Assembly (NCBI RefSeq): GCF_040183065.1
Contig: NC_091132.1
Location: 157,206,102 to 157,270,101 of the forward strand
Source: Periplaneta americana
Lineage: Eukaryota > Arthropoda > Insecta > Blattodea > Blattidae
Reading direction: 5' to 3'
Length of the DNA stretch: 64,000 bases
Shown: positions 23,501 through 34,401 of the stretch, in pieces
How positions within the stretch are numbered: the first letter of the stretch is position 1
How the letters are laid out: each line of letters starts with the position of its first letter
The notes under the pieces: model-generated
Database searches by the model: none
Seen by the model: only the letters and a program-made list of their open reading frames with translations
Told to the model about the DNA's origin: nothing
Translations under genes and position numbers: made by a program

Positions 23501-23604
23501 TCGATGGAAGAATCACATAACCCCTTTAACACAAGGTAGAAGTAATCGTGGGAAGTTGAAATCTGTACTTATCTCATTTTAGCCAATTTCGGACTTAACC
23601 CCCT
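20511..23604. mobile_element. 3.1-kb DNA-transposon candidate with AGGGGGTTAAGTC termini
   Basis: AGGGGGTTAAGTC at 20511-20523 is matched by its complement at 23592-23604. Subterminal copies of an ACTTAACCCCTTTAACAC-like word lie near 20725, 20750, 23340, 23390, 23465 and 23520. The gene inside runs on the minus strand. No convincing target duplication flanks the ends. The layout (short TIR, subterminal word array, one gene) is that of a cut-and-paste element. Confidence 0.65.
21033..23260 (-). pseudogene. Decayed transposase-like gene (DUF7869-type, tentative)
   Basis: Collinear fragments in three frames rebuild one protein order. 23237-22926 is an N-terminal acidic stretch ending DSNINPDFIPQD. 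After a shift 22924-22703 gives DMSSSDSEEAP and a basic helix. An in-frame TAG follows, then 22690-22480 has ECRMKCSSRF and MFREYRDCS, a Cys-rich segment. 22167-21838 contains NPVGRPKYEEIFHP and VVFNLQQCL. Near 21627-21667 the frame reads LYSDNAGSQNKN, then FWFWV-TPTWDVTQNT where related proteins have a His/Asp-rich motif. 21269-21033 is the tail, ending LPDVLPDEDESLES. The SDN-GQN motif is why I suggest the DUF7869 family. Several stops and shifts make it non-functional. Confidence 0.65.
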
Positions 23605-23984
23605 TTACACGAGCACCCGCGAATTGTTTGTATGCATCTGAAGTGTGATTAGTGGAATATGTAGCTAATCGGCGAAGTATGCATTAGAGGGGGAAAGAAA
23701 CTGGCCATCCTACCCCATTGTCTCTTGGCCCAGTTGTCTCATGAGTGATGCCTTATCGGTGGTACTTATGAGGTTCAAACCTGTCTTCGGACATTTGACT
23801 AAACAACAACAACAAAAAAATGAGTGTTAGGTATAATACTGATAGTAAGTTTTGTTAAGAACATATTCAAAAACCTCTAGAAAAAATCATGCATGTAGTA
23901 CAGAATCTGTAGAAAGAGTAGCATTTTTAGCAATGCAAAATTTATAGAACATTAAAGTGGAGAAAATCGACTTCAAAGTTTGGG

Positions 23985-24030
<46 letters not shown>

Positions 24031-25261
24031 AGCAGGTCTCTGTCTTTTTTTATTTTCTAGGCATTTTGAAACATATAGAACTAGCATATTATATACAGAA
24101 CTTATCCTTATATACATTACCACGCTGTGCACATCTAACCTACACTAGTAAATAAAGATGACTAAAAAAATTATGTAATCTTATGAAAACATTATAATAG
24201 ATAAATATTATTTACAAATCACTGTGGACTGTAGACACTATTATAACACTAATAATAAAACTGTTAGAAACTTACATGATTCTCTATATACATTGGAACA
24301 AACATTACTATTGGACTTTTCAGTACAGCGAATGGGCAAATTACTAGGAATTTTTGTCTTAATTTTTTTATTTATAATAAAAAATTCTAGTAATTTACTG
24401 ATTAATTTTACAGGAAAACCTTATAGTAAGCTTTTAGTCTATATATGTAAGGAGCCATATAAGTGAAAATCTTTTCAAGAATAATGCAAGCGACTTTTTA
24501 TATAAAGCGGTTCAATATTTTGTTTAAGTAAATAATAAAATGCAAACCACGTATCATAGGCGGATGTAATTTTGTACACTTGTTACTATTAAGCAGATAT
24601 ACCAGTGATAATTTGGTGGAGCTTCGTAACTATGATGGTTATTGATTTCACTGTTGTGAACTCTTAAAACTAATGAACTTCGAGAGATTTCAGTATAGTG
24701 CCCCCTTATGTGCGGAAGCCGGAGAGTTTGCACGAGGAATGCAGTTGGAAATGTTTAGATTTATTGTTACTTTATTTGCAACATTGTTGTTTGCATTTGT
24801 TACTTGTAATTTATTAAGTTCATGCTGCTGTAATACCTATAACTGTGACGTTTATGAAGGAGTGTATTGAACACTTAAATGTATATTTGTGCTGTAATAA
24901 TTATTAAAATGTATATTTGTGCTGTAATAATTATTAAATAAGGTTTTTATACATTAGTATGTTGACTGACAATGTTCTAAAATGTAAGAAGGTCCTTTAG
25001 AAGTTTCTGTCCTTCAAATTAAAACTATCTGAGTTTTATTTTAAATATTCCTATCCCTGGCGTGTTCAAAAGGTATAACAATGGCGGCGGACTCGGTGAT
25101 TGCGCTACTCTGGTATATCCACGGACTCTGCCGGTACATGTGAAGGTCTGCCATCTGCTGTCAGTATCATAATGAGAATTATGTGTTGAGATCGTTGCTT
25201 ACGAGATTATACAAGCTGGCGCATAGAGCTTGAAAAACGAGTCTGAAGTGGTTCCCTCGTA
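23605..25261. other. No host gene seen; (AAT)n microsatellite and short direct repeat
   Basis: (AAT)n lies at 23986-24029. A 27-base word, GTATATTTGTGCTGTAATAA plus TTATTAA, is present twice at 24881-24935. A 65-residue frame at 24673-24870 shows no family. At 25083 AACAATGGCGGCGGAC begins a 20-codon frame in a CpG-containing patch. Confidence 0.6.
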
Positions 25262-25446
25262 ATGCCAATTCCGCCGCTCGGAGCGCTGTTCTGCCCTATA
25301 TATTCATAACAAAATGAATGTTACAAACAGGTGCGTGGAAGTGCATGAGATACTTTTGAACTTAGAAAACGAAAAATTAGAGCATTCTACATAGAGCCAT
25401 CAAAGCCCAACTTTGCATCTGACGAGAACTCTGCTAATGTAGAGGG

Positions 25447-25562
25447 TTTATTAATTCTGATGCATACCACGCATATTTCAACAGGGCTTTGAATATAGGA
25501 ACTGACAACTGAAAGTGAAGAATTTCAAGGGAAAAATTGTTCCGGGGCCGGGTATCGATCCC
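25447..25562 (-). mobile_element. SINE-B, truncated inside the tRNA-like B box
   Basis: Body sequence is as in 15437-15660, but it stops at GGGTATCGATCCC and is followed by TAATATT and the next tandem block. The A box is lost. Confidence 0.8.
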
Positions 25563-25755
25563 TAATATTATGCCAATTCCGCCGCTCGGAGCGCTGTTCT
25601 GCCCTATATATTCATAACAAAATGAATGTTACAAACAGGTGCGTGGAAGTGCATGAGATACTTTTGAACTTAGAAAACGAAAAATTAGAGCATTCTACAT
25701 AGAGCCATCAAAGCCCAACTTTGCATCTGACGAGAACTCTGCTAATGTAGAGGGT

Positions 25756-25975
25756 TTATTAATTTTGATGCATACCACGCATATTTCAACAGGGCTTTGA
25801 ATATAGGAACTGACAACTGAAAGTGAAGAATTTCAAGGGAAAAATTGTTCCGGGGCCGGGTATCGATCCCGGGACCTCTGGTTGAACGTACCAGCGCTCT
25901 GCCAACTGAGCTACCCGGGAACTCCACCCGACACCATCTCAACCTTTCCCTTTATATTCACACAATATTTACATA
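25756..25975 (-). mobile_element. SINE-B, complete head
   Basis: The tRNA-like head is at about 25850-25922 with A box TAGCTCAGTTGG and B box GATCGATAC. It is nearly identical to the copy at 15437-15660 and has the better-paired CCCGGGATCGATACCCGG arm. Confidence 0.85.
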
Positions 25976-26147
25976 TATATATATATATATATGTAGAATG
26001 CTCTAATTTTTCGTTTTCTAAGTTCAAAAGTATCTCATGCACTTCCACGCACCTGTTTGTAACATTCATTTTGTTACTTGTACTTTCTTGCAACTCCTTC
26101 ATCTTACTGTTAGTAGCAAGAGAGCACAATGAATGAGTGACAACATA

Positions 26148-26543
26148 TTAGCCTAGCGTTACCATATGGTAACATAAGAAACAATGTATTATATCCACAA
26201 CAATGTTACGGATTGTAAACTTGTGCTTGATGTACACGAATACTCAACCAACAATAAGTAAAATACCACAACAAACTTTACAATCAAGTTCATCAAAGTA
26301 ACAAATAAATTATCTTACTTCTTGTTGCTCTCCAAAATTGCTGCAGAGAAAGCAACATCTAAATCGCGCAGCTGCTCTTGCCCAACTGGTATAATAAATT
26401 TGTGATTTCATAATGTAATAAGAAAGAACCAATCATGTAGCTTGGATTCACAAAGAAAAATTCCAGTTATATTAATTAAGGACGGGCATGAAGCAAGTTA
26501 TATTGCTTTCTGCACTGCGTTACCATATGGTAACGCTAGGTTA
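26148..26543. mobile_element. MITE whose TIR contains its own palindrome
   Basis: The left end is CCTAGCGTTACCATATGGTA followed by AC (from about 26152) and the right end is its complement, ending about 26540. The inner word GTTACCATATGGTAAC is itself self-complementary. Flanks are TTA on the left and TTAA on the right. The interior is non-coding. Confidence 0.75.
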
Positions 26544-26739
26544 AAATGGGTTAAGTTATTTTTTATTTAATTGACCGCATCTGTACATATTCGCATTTAA
26601 ATACACAGTCTCTGGTGTTAGGATCTTTATTATTTTTTCTATTGTTGTTGGTTCCATCCCCTCTCCCATATAGACATAGAGCAAATCCCTTCCGGGGAAT
26701 AATGTCTGATTTCAACAGTGCCCACACTTATACAATAGT

Positions 26740-26979
26740 TTTTTTTTGTAGGTTATTTTACGACGCTTTATCAACATCTTTGGTTATATAGTGTCTGAAT
26801 GAGATGAAGGTGATAATGCCGGTGAAATGAGTCCGGGATTCAGCACCGAAAGTTACCCAGCATTTGCTTATATTGGGTTGAGGGAAAACCCCGGAAAAAA
26901 CCTCAACCAGGCAACTTGCCCCGACCGGGAATCGAACCCGGGCCACCTGGTTTCGCGGCCAGACGCGCTGACCCTTACA
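26740..26979 (-). mobile_element. SINE-A with 11-bp target duplication
   Basis: The body and head match 4851-5105 in reverse orientation. TATACAATAGT flanks both ends (26729-26739 and 26980-26990). The head lacks the outermost bases, so it is slightly 5'-truncated. Confidence 0.9.
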
Positions 26980-27084
26980 TATACAATAGTAATCTTAGTC
27001 TATTTCATACTATTACTGTGATCTACCGAAGTACATGTGATATTCCCGTGCATAAATTCTTAATTACTGGTAACAAACAGTGAA

Positions 27085-27186
27085 GAATGGGTAGAACGGA
27101 GAAAAATTCTTTCCGGTACCGGGACTCGAACTCGGGTTTTCAGCTCTACGTGCTGACGTTTTATCCACTAAGCCACACCGGATTCT
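27085..27186 (-). mobile_element. tRNA-derived SINE head, family C
   Basis: Minus strand: GGTGTGGCTTAGTGGATAAA gives an A box and GAGTTCGAGTCCC a B box; the flanking CCGGTGTGG and CCGGTACCGG-like ends may form an acceptor. A short TTCTTTCC/TTTTTC body follows. Confidence 0.6.
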
Positions 27187-27189
27187 AGT

Positions 27190-29797
27190 TTCGCTGCCGT
27201 ATTGAATATTTATCAGTTTAAGTTCTACTTCTCTGTTCCCCCTTTTGTGGCCTACCCTCTTGTACTGTATCACAGAATATGTGACAGTGGCACATTGTCC
27301 AACAGTACGTACAGAGATGCATTCATTACAAGTACAGTCTGAGAGACAAAAATGAACAATCTCTTATAGTGTAAATTTTGTCTATGTACATCTTTGGGTA
27401 GCACCTGGCTGAAACAACTAGGGAAAGGATATTTATTTTGCACTAATTTTCTTCCCGAATATATATCTGCTATAAATCGAATTATAACACTTGATGTATA
27501 AACAGGCAGAAAGAAAAAAAAAAAAACAGTGGAGTCTTATTAAGATACTCGTTTCAAGAAATGAACAGAAGTCTTTTAGGATATAGATGGTATTGAACAG
27601 CAACCTCTAATGTCAAAAATTAATGTGAACGAAATAAAACTTCACTTGATTGGTATCACAGATATTTTCTTGAATGTTCTGCAAACACATCTTATGCACG
27701 AATGTAAACTTCACAAAACGAGATTTAAATACCCTTTTATGTGGGATATTATTAGTTTTAAAGATATTCAGATGTTTATTTACTCTCCTGTAAAACGACT
27801 TTTTTTTTTTACATACGAGTTTGTTGTTCAACATCAACACGTGGCTACATTGTCTAACATGATACATCGTATGCAGTATGTTACAACGAATGGATTCATT
27901 ATTCTGTGTAAAGAATAGCTATTTGTTAAAAGCGCCAAAATCACATTTTTTTTTTTTCGAAAAACACTTTCATAGCTTAGAATGTTTTTTGGGCATAGAG
28001 ACATTGATTTATGTTATAAGGATCGACAAATGTCCACTGTAATTGGCAACTAGACGGCATTCAATACGGTATCGTAATTTTTGTTAAAAGAACAAAAGTG
28101 TATGACGTGCACTTTTAACAAACAAATTGCAGTTGGAAAATTATTTGTTGGCTAAACTTCAACAATTGAGGCTTGCGGTCATTGTTGCAGTACATGTGTT
28201 CCAGTGAATGCATAGCTTTATAAGACGTGTACCTGCTATTATGTTTAATATTTCATTGCAATGAATTCTGATAGTGAAGTAGACGCTGTAGTTGAAACTG
28301 ATATTAAAAAAGGCAAGGGGCTTACAAATCCGGACATTACACACCTGAATAGTACTTCCAGACGAGCAGCAGCTACACAACTAGCTATTCATGTCACGAA
28401 GTGACAGAATCAGATGAAAAATCTATCAGAGGCCACAGTTTGAGCCTTGTTACAGATTTTGTGATTATCAAACGAGTTCTACCACTTTATTTATGACAAG
28501 TAGCGTCCAGAAGTTTTTATTGTCTTATACTTCATCATTGGCTTTACCACTCACATCTTTGTTTTACGTCATATTTCGCATTCATCTGTTGAACTGTCTA
28601 GTATTATCGCATATCCAGAAGGAAAACTTTGACTGAGAAAGAAAAAAAACTTAATCACGCAAATAAGGTAAAATCATACATTGACGTTAATGTTAAAGTA
28701 TATTTTTATGACCAGATTGAACAGTGGACCCAACACTGATGTAAAAAAAAATCAAAAACATCAATATAATATCACAGTCTACTATATACAGTCACGAAGC
28801 TTGAGTTTTGAGGGTGCTAGAAACAATGGACTGTGACGGTACTATTTTCCATTGCCTGTAATGAGGCGATATTAGCAATCCTAGTGGTGAGCAACTATCT
28901 AATGTTTGCATATTTACTACGTATTGAGCTTCGCGACTGTATATACTAGACTATGATAATATTATATTATCACATTAAAAAAATTAATTTCAAATTCCTC
29001 TAAGTAATGATGAAATATTTTGTATATAATAATACGTATTAACAAATCTTGTCTTTCACACAAACTCATTTTTATTATATTTAAACAAAAAAAAAACCCT
29101 GTTAAGATACATTACTTGTTAAAAAGGCGTGTGTACAGCTAATTTAAGTGCCCCTAGTAAGGGCATGATTGATTATATTTCCAAATACACTTCTCACGAA
29201 TGTGAGTTAAGTATACTATCTTAATTTGGATTATTCAGACAATTAATAAACTTAAATGATTAAGCAGGAAATAGTTTTTTGTCTCTCTTGTAAAATTTGT
29301 CTTCTGAACTTCGGCCCTTTGAACATTTAATGTATACTGGTAATGCTTTTAATTATAAATTTAATTTAGTGAAGTAAGAATACCTACTGAAGTTACAATA
29401 TGTACATTCCTTTTATACACAATACAGAAAACAATCGTTTTCTTCTACATTGCTTAGTGACCATGAAGAAATTATGTCTCACAGAAGTACTTGATCGTCG
29501 TTTCATTCTGGATAAAGCGAGAATTAAAGACTTTAAGAGGGAAGAAACAATAACTACAAGAGTCTGTAGGACTGTATGTATTCTTACCTATAACACGCTA
29601 TATATGAACATTCATACTATTTATGGATTATACACACAGGACAGCGGAATTCAACGACTTGTATTACGAGTAAAGTTACTTCGCTGAGCTCTGATAGTGA
29701 CAACAATGTTACAGTAATTGCTGTGCAAAGAGGACGAGTCTTGTTACTTTTTACAGACGAAGTGTGGGTTTCAAAATACGAGAGATTAATTAAAAGT
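27190..29797. other. No gene seen
   Basis: Frames of up to 102 codons (27610-27918, overlapped by a minus frame) show no motif and are lysine- or phenylalanine-rich, as expected from AT-rich DNA. Poly(A) and poly(T) runs are frequent. Confidence 0.5.
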
Positions 29798-29811
29798 GTA
29801 TTAGTATGAAA

Positions 29812-30470
29812 CCATGTATTGTGGGTCCCTATCACCACGGCATGGCGCGTCCTCAGGTTGCGGATAGAGGAGACGGCCTCCAGATATGGAGGGTAGCTGC
29901 GAATATATTGAATAAGCAGTCGTGGACAGCCGATAAGGGGTGGTCCTCCAGCTTGGGGGTTGGGCGAAGGGCTAACAACCCATCACCGTAAAAAACAGCT
30001 TGTTACGTATCCCTATAATAAGAAACTTGGACTCTCACTCTGAGAGAGGAACATAGGTTCAGGGTGTTTGAGAATAAGGTGCTTAGGAAAATATTTGGGG
30101 CTAAGCGGGATGAAGTTACAGGAGAATGGAGAAAGTTACACAACACAGAACTGCACGCATTGTATTCTTCACCTGATATAATTAGGAACATTAAATCCAG
30201 ACGTTTGGGATGGGCAGGGCATGTAGCACGTATGGGCGAATCCAGAAATGCATATAGAGTGTTAGTTGGGAGACCGGAGGGAAAAAGACCTTTAGGGAGG
30301 CCGAGACGTAGATGGGAGGATAATATTAAAATGGATTTGAGGGAGGTGGGGTATGATGATAGAAACTGGATTAATCTTGCACAGGATAGGGACCGCTGGC
30401 GGGCTTATGTGAGGGCGGCAATGAACCTTCGGGTTCCTTAAAAGCCATTTGTAAGTAAGTAAGTAAGTAA
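29812..30470 (+). mobile_element. Internally deleted RTE-like LINE with 14-bp target duplication
   Basis: GTATTAGTATGAAA flanks the copy (29798-29811 and 30471-30484). It starts with a GGGTCCCTATCACCACGGC 5' region, then GATAAGGGGTGGTCCTCCAG to about 30005. It continues directly with the C-terminal coding end (30015-30441: VLRKIFGAKRDEVTGEW, SPDIIRNIKSRRLGWAGHVA, GRPRRRWEDN) and a (TAAG)n tail. The endonuclease and RT, which should lie between, are absent. The outer ends look complete, so the loss is internal. Confidence 0.9.
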
Positions 30471-30523
30471 GTATTAGTATGAAAAGAGTATAACGTAACC
30501 ATTGCCCACTGGAAGTCTTACCT

Positions 30524-30597
30524 CCATTGCGTCAGCGTTAGCACATGATTATAGGCTACAGCTATTGAGTCAAACTGGGTTCCATCTTATCACATCC
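30524..30597 (-). pseudogene. Decayed first exon of a zinc-finger gene copy
   Basis: Minus strand from 30597: ATGGATGTGATAAGATGGAA, one base short of ATGGATGTGATTAAGATGG, which would encode MDVIKME, the start I associate with blattodean zinc-finger proteins. After more small indels a VDSIAVA-like stretch follows, and the exon closes at CAATGGAG with donor GTAAGA. If correct it is the first exon of the copy whose type-1 exons are at 7750 and 3918. The match is short and recalled rather than aligned. Confidence 0.4.
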
Positions 30598-31320
30598 ATT
30601 ACAACTAGAAAAACTATGTAAGAAAGGTAGCATTTGCTGATTTCAGGTGTTCGAATTGGTCTTTACACCACTGAGTTTAAAGATGTATGTGAAAGCAATG
30701 AGTTTATTATGTATAATTGAGGAGTTAATTGCAATCTGTAGCCCTCTGCTCTTTTCCATATCTTAAATACATTATAAAAGGACAGGCTGATATGAAGACT
30801 TGTGATGGTATCTTATTGACTGACATCAAAGAGTTCTTATGGAAATAATGAGATCCACACATAGCAATGAATGTTAGTTAATTTGAAAGAATCGATGTAA
30901 GGAACGTGATGTCATTGATGATTTTGTAAGGTAATGCGAACATTTTGGATACAGTCGCCATTTTTGTAAGAAATTTCATGGGAGTGAAATGAAATAATGT
31001 ACCTATACAAATTCACATTATTTTAGAGGGCTAGGCCCACCAAGTCCAAAAGTATTATTTTATCAAGAAAACTTCCATACATCACATATCACAACATAAT
31101 ATAAAAAGCCATGACGACAGAAAAAAAGACTGTGATTTTCATAAAATTTCTAAATAAAATGGAGACTATATCACATTAATCAAACATAACCACCATGTAG
31201 GTTACAAAAACGTTCGCGACGTCTACAATAAAGTCCGACCATCTATTTTACACAACAAAAAATTATGCAAGATAAACAAGAAATAAAGTGTGTAATATTT
31301 CGCTCTTTCAATACTTCAAG

Positions 31321-32215
31321 TAATTGATAATACGGAAACAGTTAACAATAAAGATATAAAAATTATATGAACATTTATTAATAATTAACAATTTTATGAG
31401 TCAGTGGAAGTAAACGAAACAACCATTATTTAAATACGCAACGGGCCAAGTAACATGGGGCCTGGGAATATTTCCAATTTGTATCAAAAGACATGGCTAG
31501 GAACATCACTGTTATCAGATATAATAAAGTGCTATTAGGAAGCAATGCTTTCAGGTTTAACACCACTGAATGTCTGTACTATTTAGATCATCCTATTCAC
31601 TTTCAGGATATTTGTAAACATTACAACTTATTTTGTACTGGTATCGTGATTTTATTGCAAAATAAATGATAGTGCACATAACCAATAAAAAAAAGGCAAA
31701 GATAGGGAAAGGCTATATGAACTCTGCCAGGAAAGAGATGCGTGATTCAATGAGAAAATTATTAACTTCGTTCAATTTCAAATAAAACTTCCTAGTAAAT
31801 AATAGTTTCATTTAATACAGGAAATTGTTCACATAAGAAATTTACCAAATCGTGACATTTAAGGTAAGTAATCAAGATGTATAAAGAATAGGATGTTATT
31901 GTTCTTATAGTTCTACCTCACAGCCATGCAATTTACTGATGAAATTGACCAAAAATATCTGACTTCACAATTAAAGTAATGACTGATTAATAAAAAATTG
32001 ACCATCTAAACGTTGGAAGTATCCGATTCGAGTTCTATGATTTTAAAACTGATTCTCAAGACATTCTTGTAACAAATGAACTTCTGATCTCGAAAGGTCA
32101 GTGAATCAGAATAAAGAAGGATAAATCCGTAGAAATTATTTTCACAACCATCGACGATTTTGAATAGTGGACAAAGAGTGGTTTTCAGGAAGAAATTGAA
32201 CTTGAACAATATTTC
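31321..32215. repeat. 3' flank of zinc-finger copy A, duplicated at 51639-52925
   Basis: Shared blocks occur in the same order: AATTGATAATACG, GACAT(G/A)GCTAGGAACATCAC, ATAGGATGTTATTGTTCT, TTCTCAAGACA and GTGGAC(A/C)(A/G)AGAG(T)GG. In copy A this region lies 0.4 to 1.5 kb downstream of the finger exon. Its partner therefore marks the 3' end of another unit. 30600-31320 holds nothing coding. Confidence 0.7.
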
Positions 32216-32559
32216 CTCCAGCAGCCTTTAGTGGCATCAGCAGACTTTGAGCTGGAAAGAACAGGGCTTGCCACATATATGATGAATTACCCGAGTTATT
32301 ATATCAAATGTGGCAGAAAATTGCTGCATTCATTAAAGCTTCACTTCTAGTAATTTATACTGCAATCCAGTCACAGTTCAGCACTGGCTACAGTGATCTG
32401 CATTGATGTTCATCGCTCTGCATTGCTTTGGCTTCGATTCACAAAAATGGTCGTTCATTTGGAAAAAGAGACGAATGATAAAACAATATAGCTTCTAAAA
32501 TCGTGTATTCTGCAATTTCTCGCAAATAAATGATGAAACTGGAATTAATCGTGTTTGCA

Positions 32560-32895
32560 TCCATCCTACCCTGTACAAGAGTAATTAAGTTAGACAGCAA
32601 AATCATTTTGACAGGAATTACATTTAGAAGGCTTGTCGACTGCGTGGAGTTGTTCATGCTTTCTTATATAACTCACATCGAAAAACACTTCTCACGATCA
32701 TCGCTTTTGAAAGATATCGCGATTGTGTGCAGGTGTTGATGGCTCTTTACATTGCTCGTCGCCGAGATAGACGAGGATAATTACATTTGAAAGGTTCCTC
32801 GTCTGTGTGCCGGAGTTTGTTTTTCCAGCCACTGGATTGAAAAAAAAAATCAGGTTCGACGGTTATCTCGCCACTGTGCACACGTGCATCGCTTT
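32560..32895 (-). pseudogene. Fossil C2H2 fingers downstream of copy A
   Basis: After the stop at 32896, the minus strand still reads finger fragments: LRHTDEEPFKCN near 32795, LKSHQHLHT and EKCFSM near 32665-32730, and DKPSKCNSCQNDFAV near 32595-32630. Stops, lost cysteines and shifts separate them. They keep the 28-residue periodicity loosely and show that the array once had at least three more fingers. Confidence 0.7.
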
Positions 32896-33819
32896 TTAGC
32901 GTAAACTCCAAGAAACACCGGATTTCAATGGTTTCTCACCAAGGTGCACGAGTTCATGCCTTCTAAGATGAGTCGACATCGAGAAACACTTACCACAAAC
33001 ATCACATTTGAAAGTTTTCTCGCCTGTGTGAAGGCGTTCATGGCTTCTTAGGTGACTCGACTGCGAAAAACACTTACCGCAAACTTTACATTTGAAAGGT
33101 TTCTCGCCTGTGTGCACGAGTTCATGCCTTTTAAGATGGCTCGACACCGAAAAACATTTACCACAATCATCGCATTTGAAAGGTTTGTCACTAATGTGGA
33201 CGAATTCATGCCTTCTAAGACGATTCGACACCGAGAAACACTTACCACAAACATCGCATTTGAAAGGTGTCTCACCAATGTGCAAGAGTTCATGCCTTTT
33301 AAGACTACTTGATACCGAGAAACACTTACCACAAACATCACATTTGAAAGGTTTTTCGCCTGTGTGAAGGCGTTCATGGATTCTGAGATGACTTGACTGC
33401 GTAAAACACTTACTGCAAACATCACATTTGAAAGGTTTCTCACCAATGTGCAGGCGTTCATGCCTTCTAAGGTCACTGGAAGCTGAGAAACACCACAAAC
33501 ATCACACCTGAAGGGTTTTTCTCCTGAGTGCAGAAGTTCATGTCTTTTTACTCTACTCGACTTCGAAAAACTTCTACCACAAATATCGCATTCGTAAGCA
33601 TTCTTGACTACATGCTCACGTAAATGCGTCGTCGATTTTGCCGGACTGGAGACACATTCTTTCGACATTTCGAATTGCAATTGCTTCTTAACTTCATGAG
33701 TTTGTGCATGTTTTCGTGAGGAATCTGAATTCTTGGGAATCTCACACACGGTCTCGTTCTCTTCATGTGCAATACTGTGGAATTCTGATGATACAGACCT
33801 CTCTTTGGTAGCTGCAATC
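32896..33819 (-). pseudogene. Zinc-finger copy A, C2H2 finger exon with 4-bp deletion
   Basis: The exon starts after the acceptor TTTTCGTCAG (33820) with phase 1, continuing from the linker exon as ...W-I-A-A-T-K-E-R. An acidic, basic-mixed region precedes the fingers. Finger 1 (CDICGRSF) is intact. Finger 2 is broken at about 33493: GGTAAGTGTTTC of the other fingers is GGTGTTTC here, a loss of four bases. Fingers 3 to 8 follow in the shifted frame (32896-33498), all with C-x2-C, x12, H-x3-H and HTGEKPFKC-type linkers. Finger 9 starts KSGVSW, with both cysteines in doubt, and stops. C2H2 arrays bind DNA in the nucleus. As sequenced, translation would leave finger 1 and enter a wrong frame that stays open for about 150 codons. 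An assembly indel would restore the gene; otherwise it is a recent pseudogene. Confidence 0.9.
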
Positions 33820-34356
33820 CTGACGAAAACATACTATCAGTCAATAGAACAGTTGCAACAAATGTACATTATACGTCAAACCTAAAGGAACCTATTTCAC
33901 CAGAAGAAACGTTACCATTAGATATACAATGCTATAAATAAATTATGAGTTACGTTGGAAATATCAAAATTGTCTCAACATTCTAGTCTTAACCTATAGA
34001 ACAATTTTATGTGGAAGATACCATGATTGCCAACTCTTAGTTGGTTGTTCTTTCTACTGAGAAATCTCTCTGTCTAAAGTCGCCTGCCACGTAGGGTTAC
34101 TCTATTTTATTCTATATATAATTAAACGTAAGAAATTAATGTTTCCATGTCCTTAAAAGCAAGTGAAATTATGTTTACATGTTACATGATAAATAATTTA
34201 TAGAATTAAATAATATGGATATAATAGAGAAGAATAAAAATAGTATTAGCCCTTCAAAATAAATCAGTGAGTAGGTCATTTTTCATATTAAATACAAGAA
34301 AAGATGTTTTTGATAAACATGCGAGAATAATAACAATTTACATTCTCAATTGAAAG

Positions 34357-34401
<45 letters not shown>

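Larger units (their letters stand above)
25262..26075. repeat. Compound tandem and inverted repeat built around SINE-B
   Basis: The block 25262-25562 recurs at 25570-25870 (offset 308 bp): ATGCCAATTCCGCCGCTCGG, then the ACAAAATGAATGTTACAAAC region, then SINE-B. The part 25312-25392 occurs a third time, inverted, at 25990-26072. An (AT)n run at 25974-25992 separates the last SINE from the inverted copy. Confidence 0.85.

Noticed and set aside
23957-24148. Open frames with poly-Asn or poly-Leu runs (also 41668-42080, 62327-62907)
   Set aside because: They are translations of (AAT)n and (AT)n microsatellites.
24673-24870. A 65-residue protein with a hydrophobic segment and a Cys run
   Set aside because: No homology recognised, no splice or promoter support, length within chance for AT-rich sequence.
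25083-25145. A gene start at AACAATGGCGGCGGAC
   Set aside because: The frame ends after about 20 codons and the region is repeated only in part; CpG content alone is weak support.
27610-27918. A 102-residue gene
   Set aside because: Low complexity, overlapped by an equally long antisense frame, no motif.
33052-33367. Plus-strand frames over the finger exon (also 56168-56380)
   Set aside because: Antisense shadows of the repetitive zinc-finger code.
33048-33749. A 233-residue frame through the copy A finger array as a separate gene
   Set aside because: Only its first third is the finger-gene frame; the rest is the displaced frame after the 4-base deletion.
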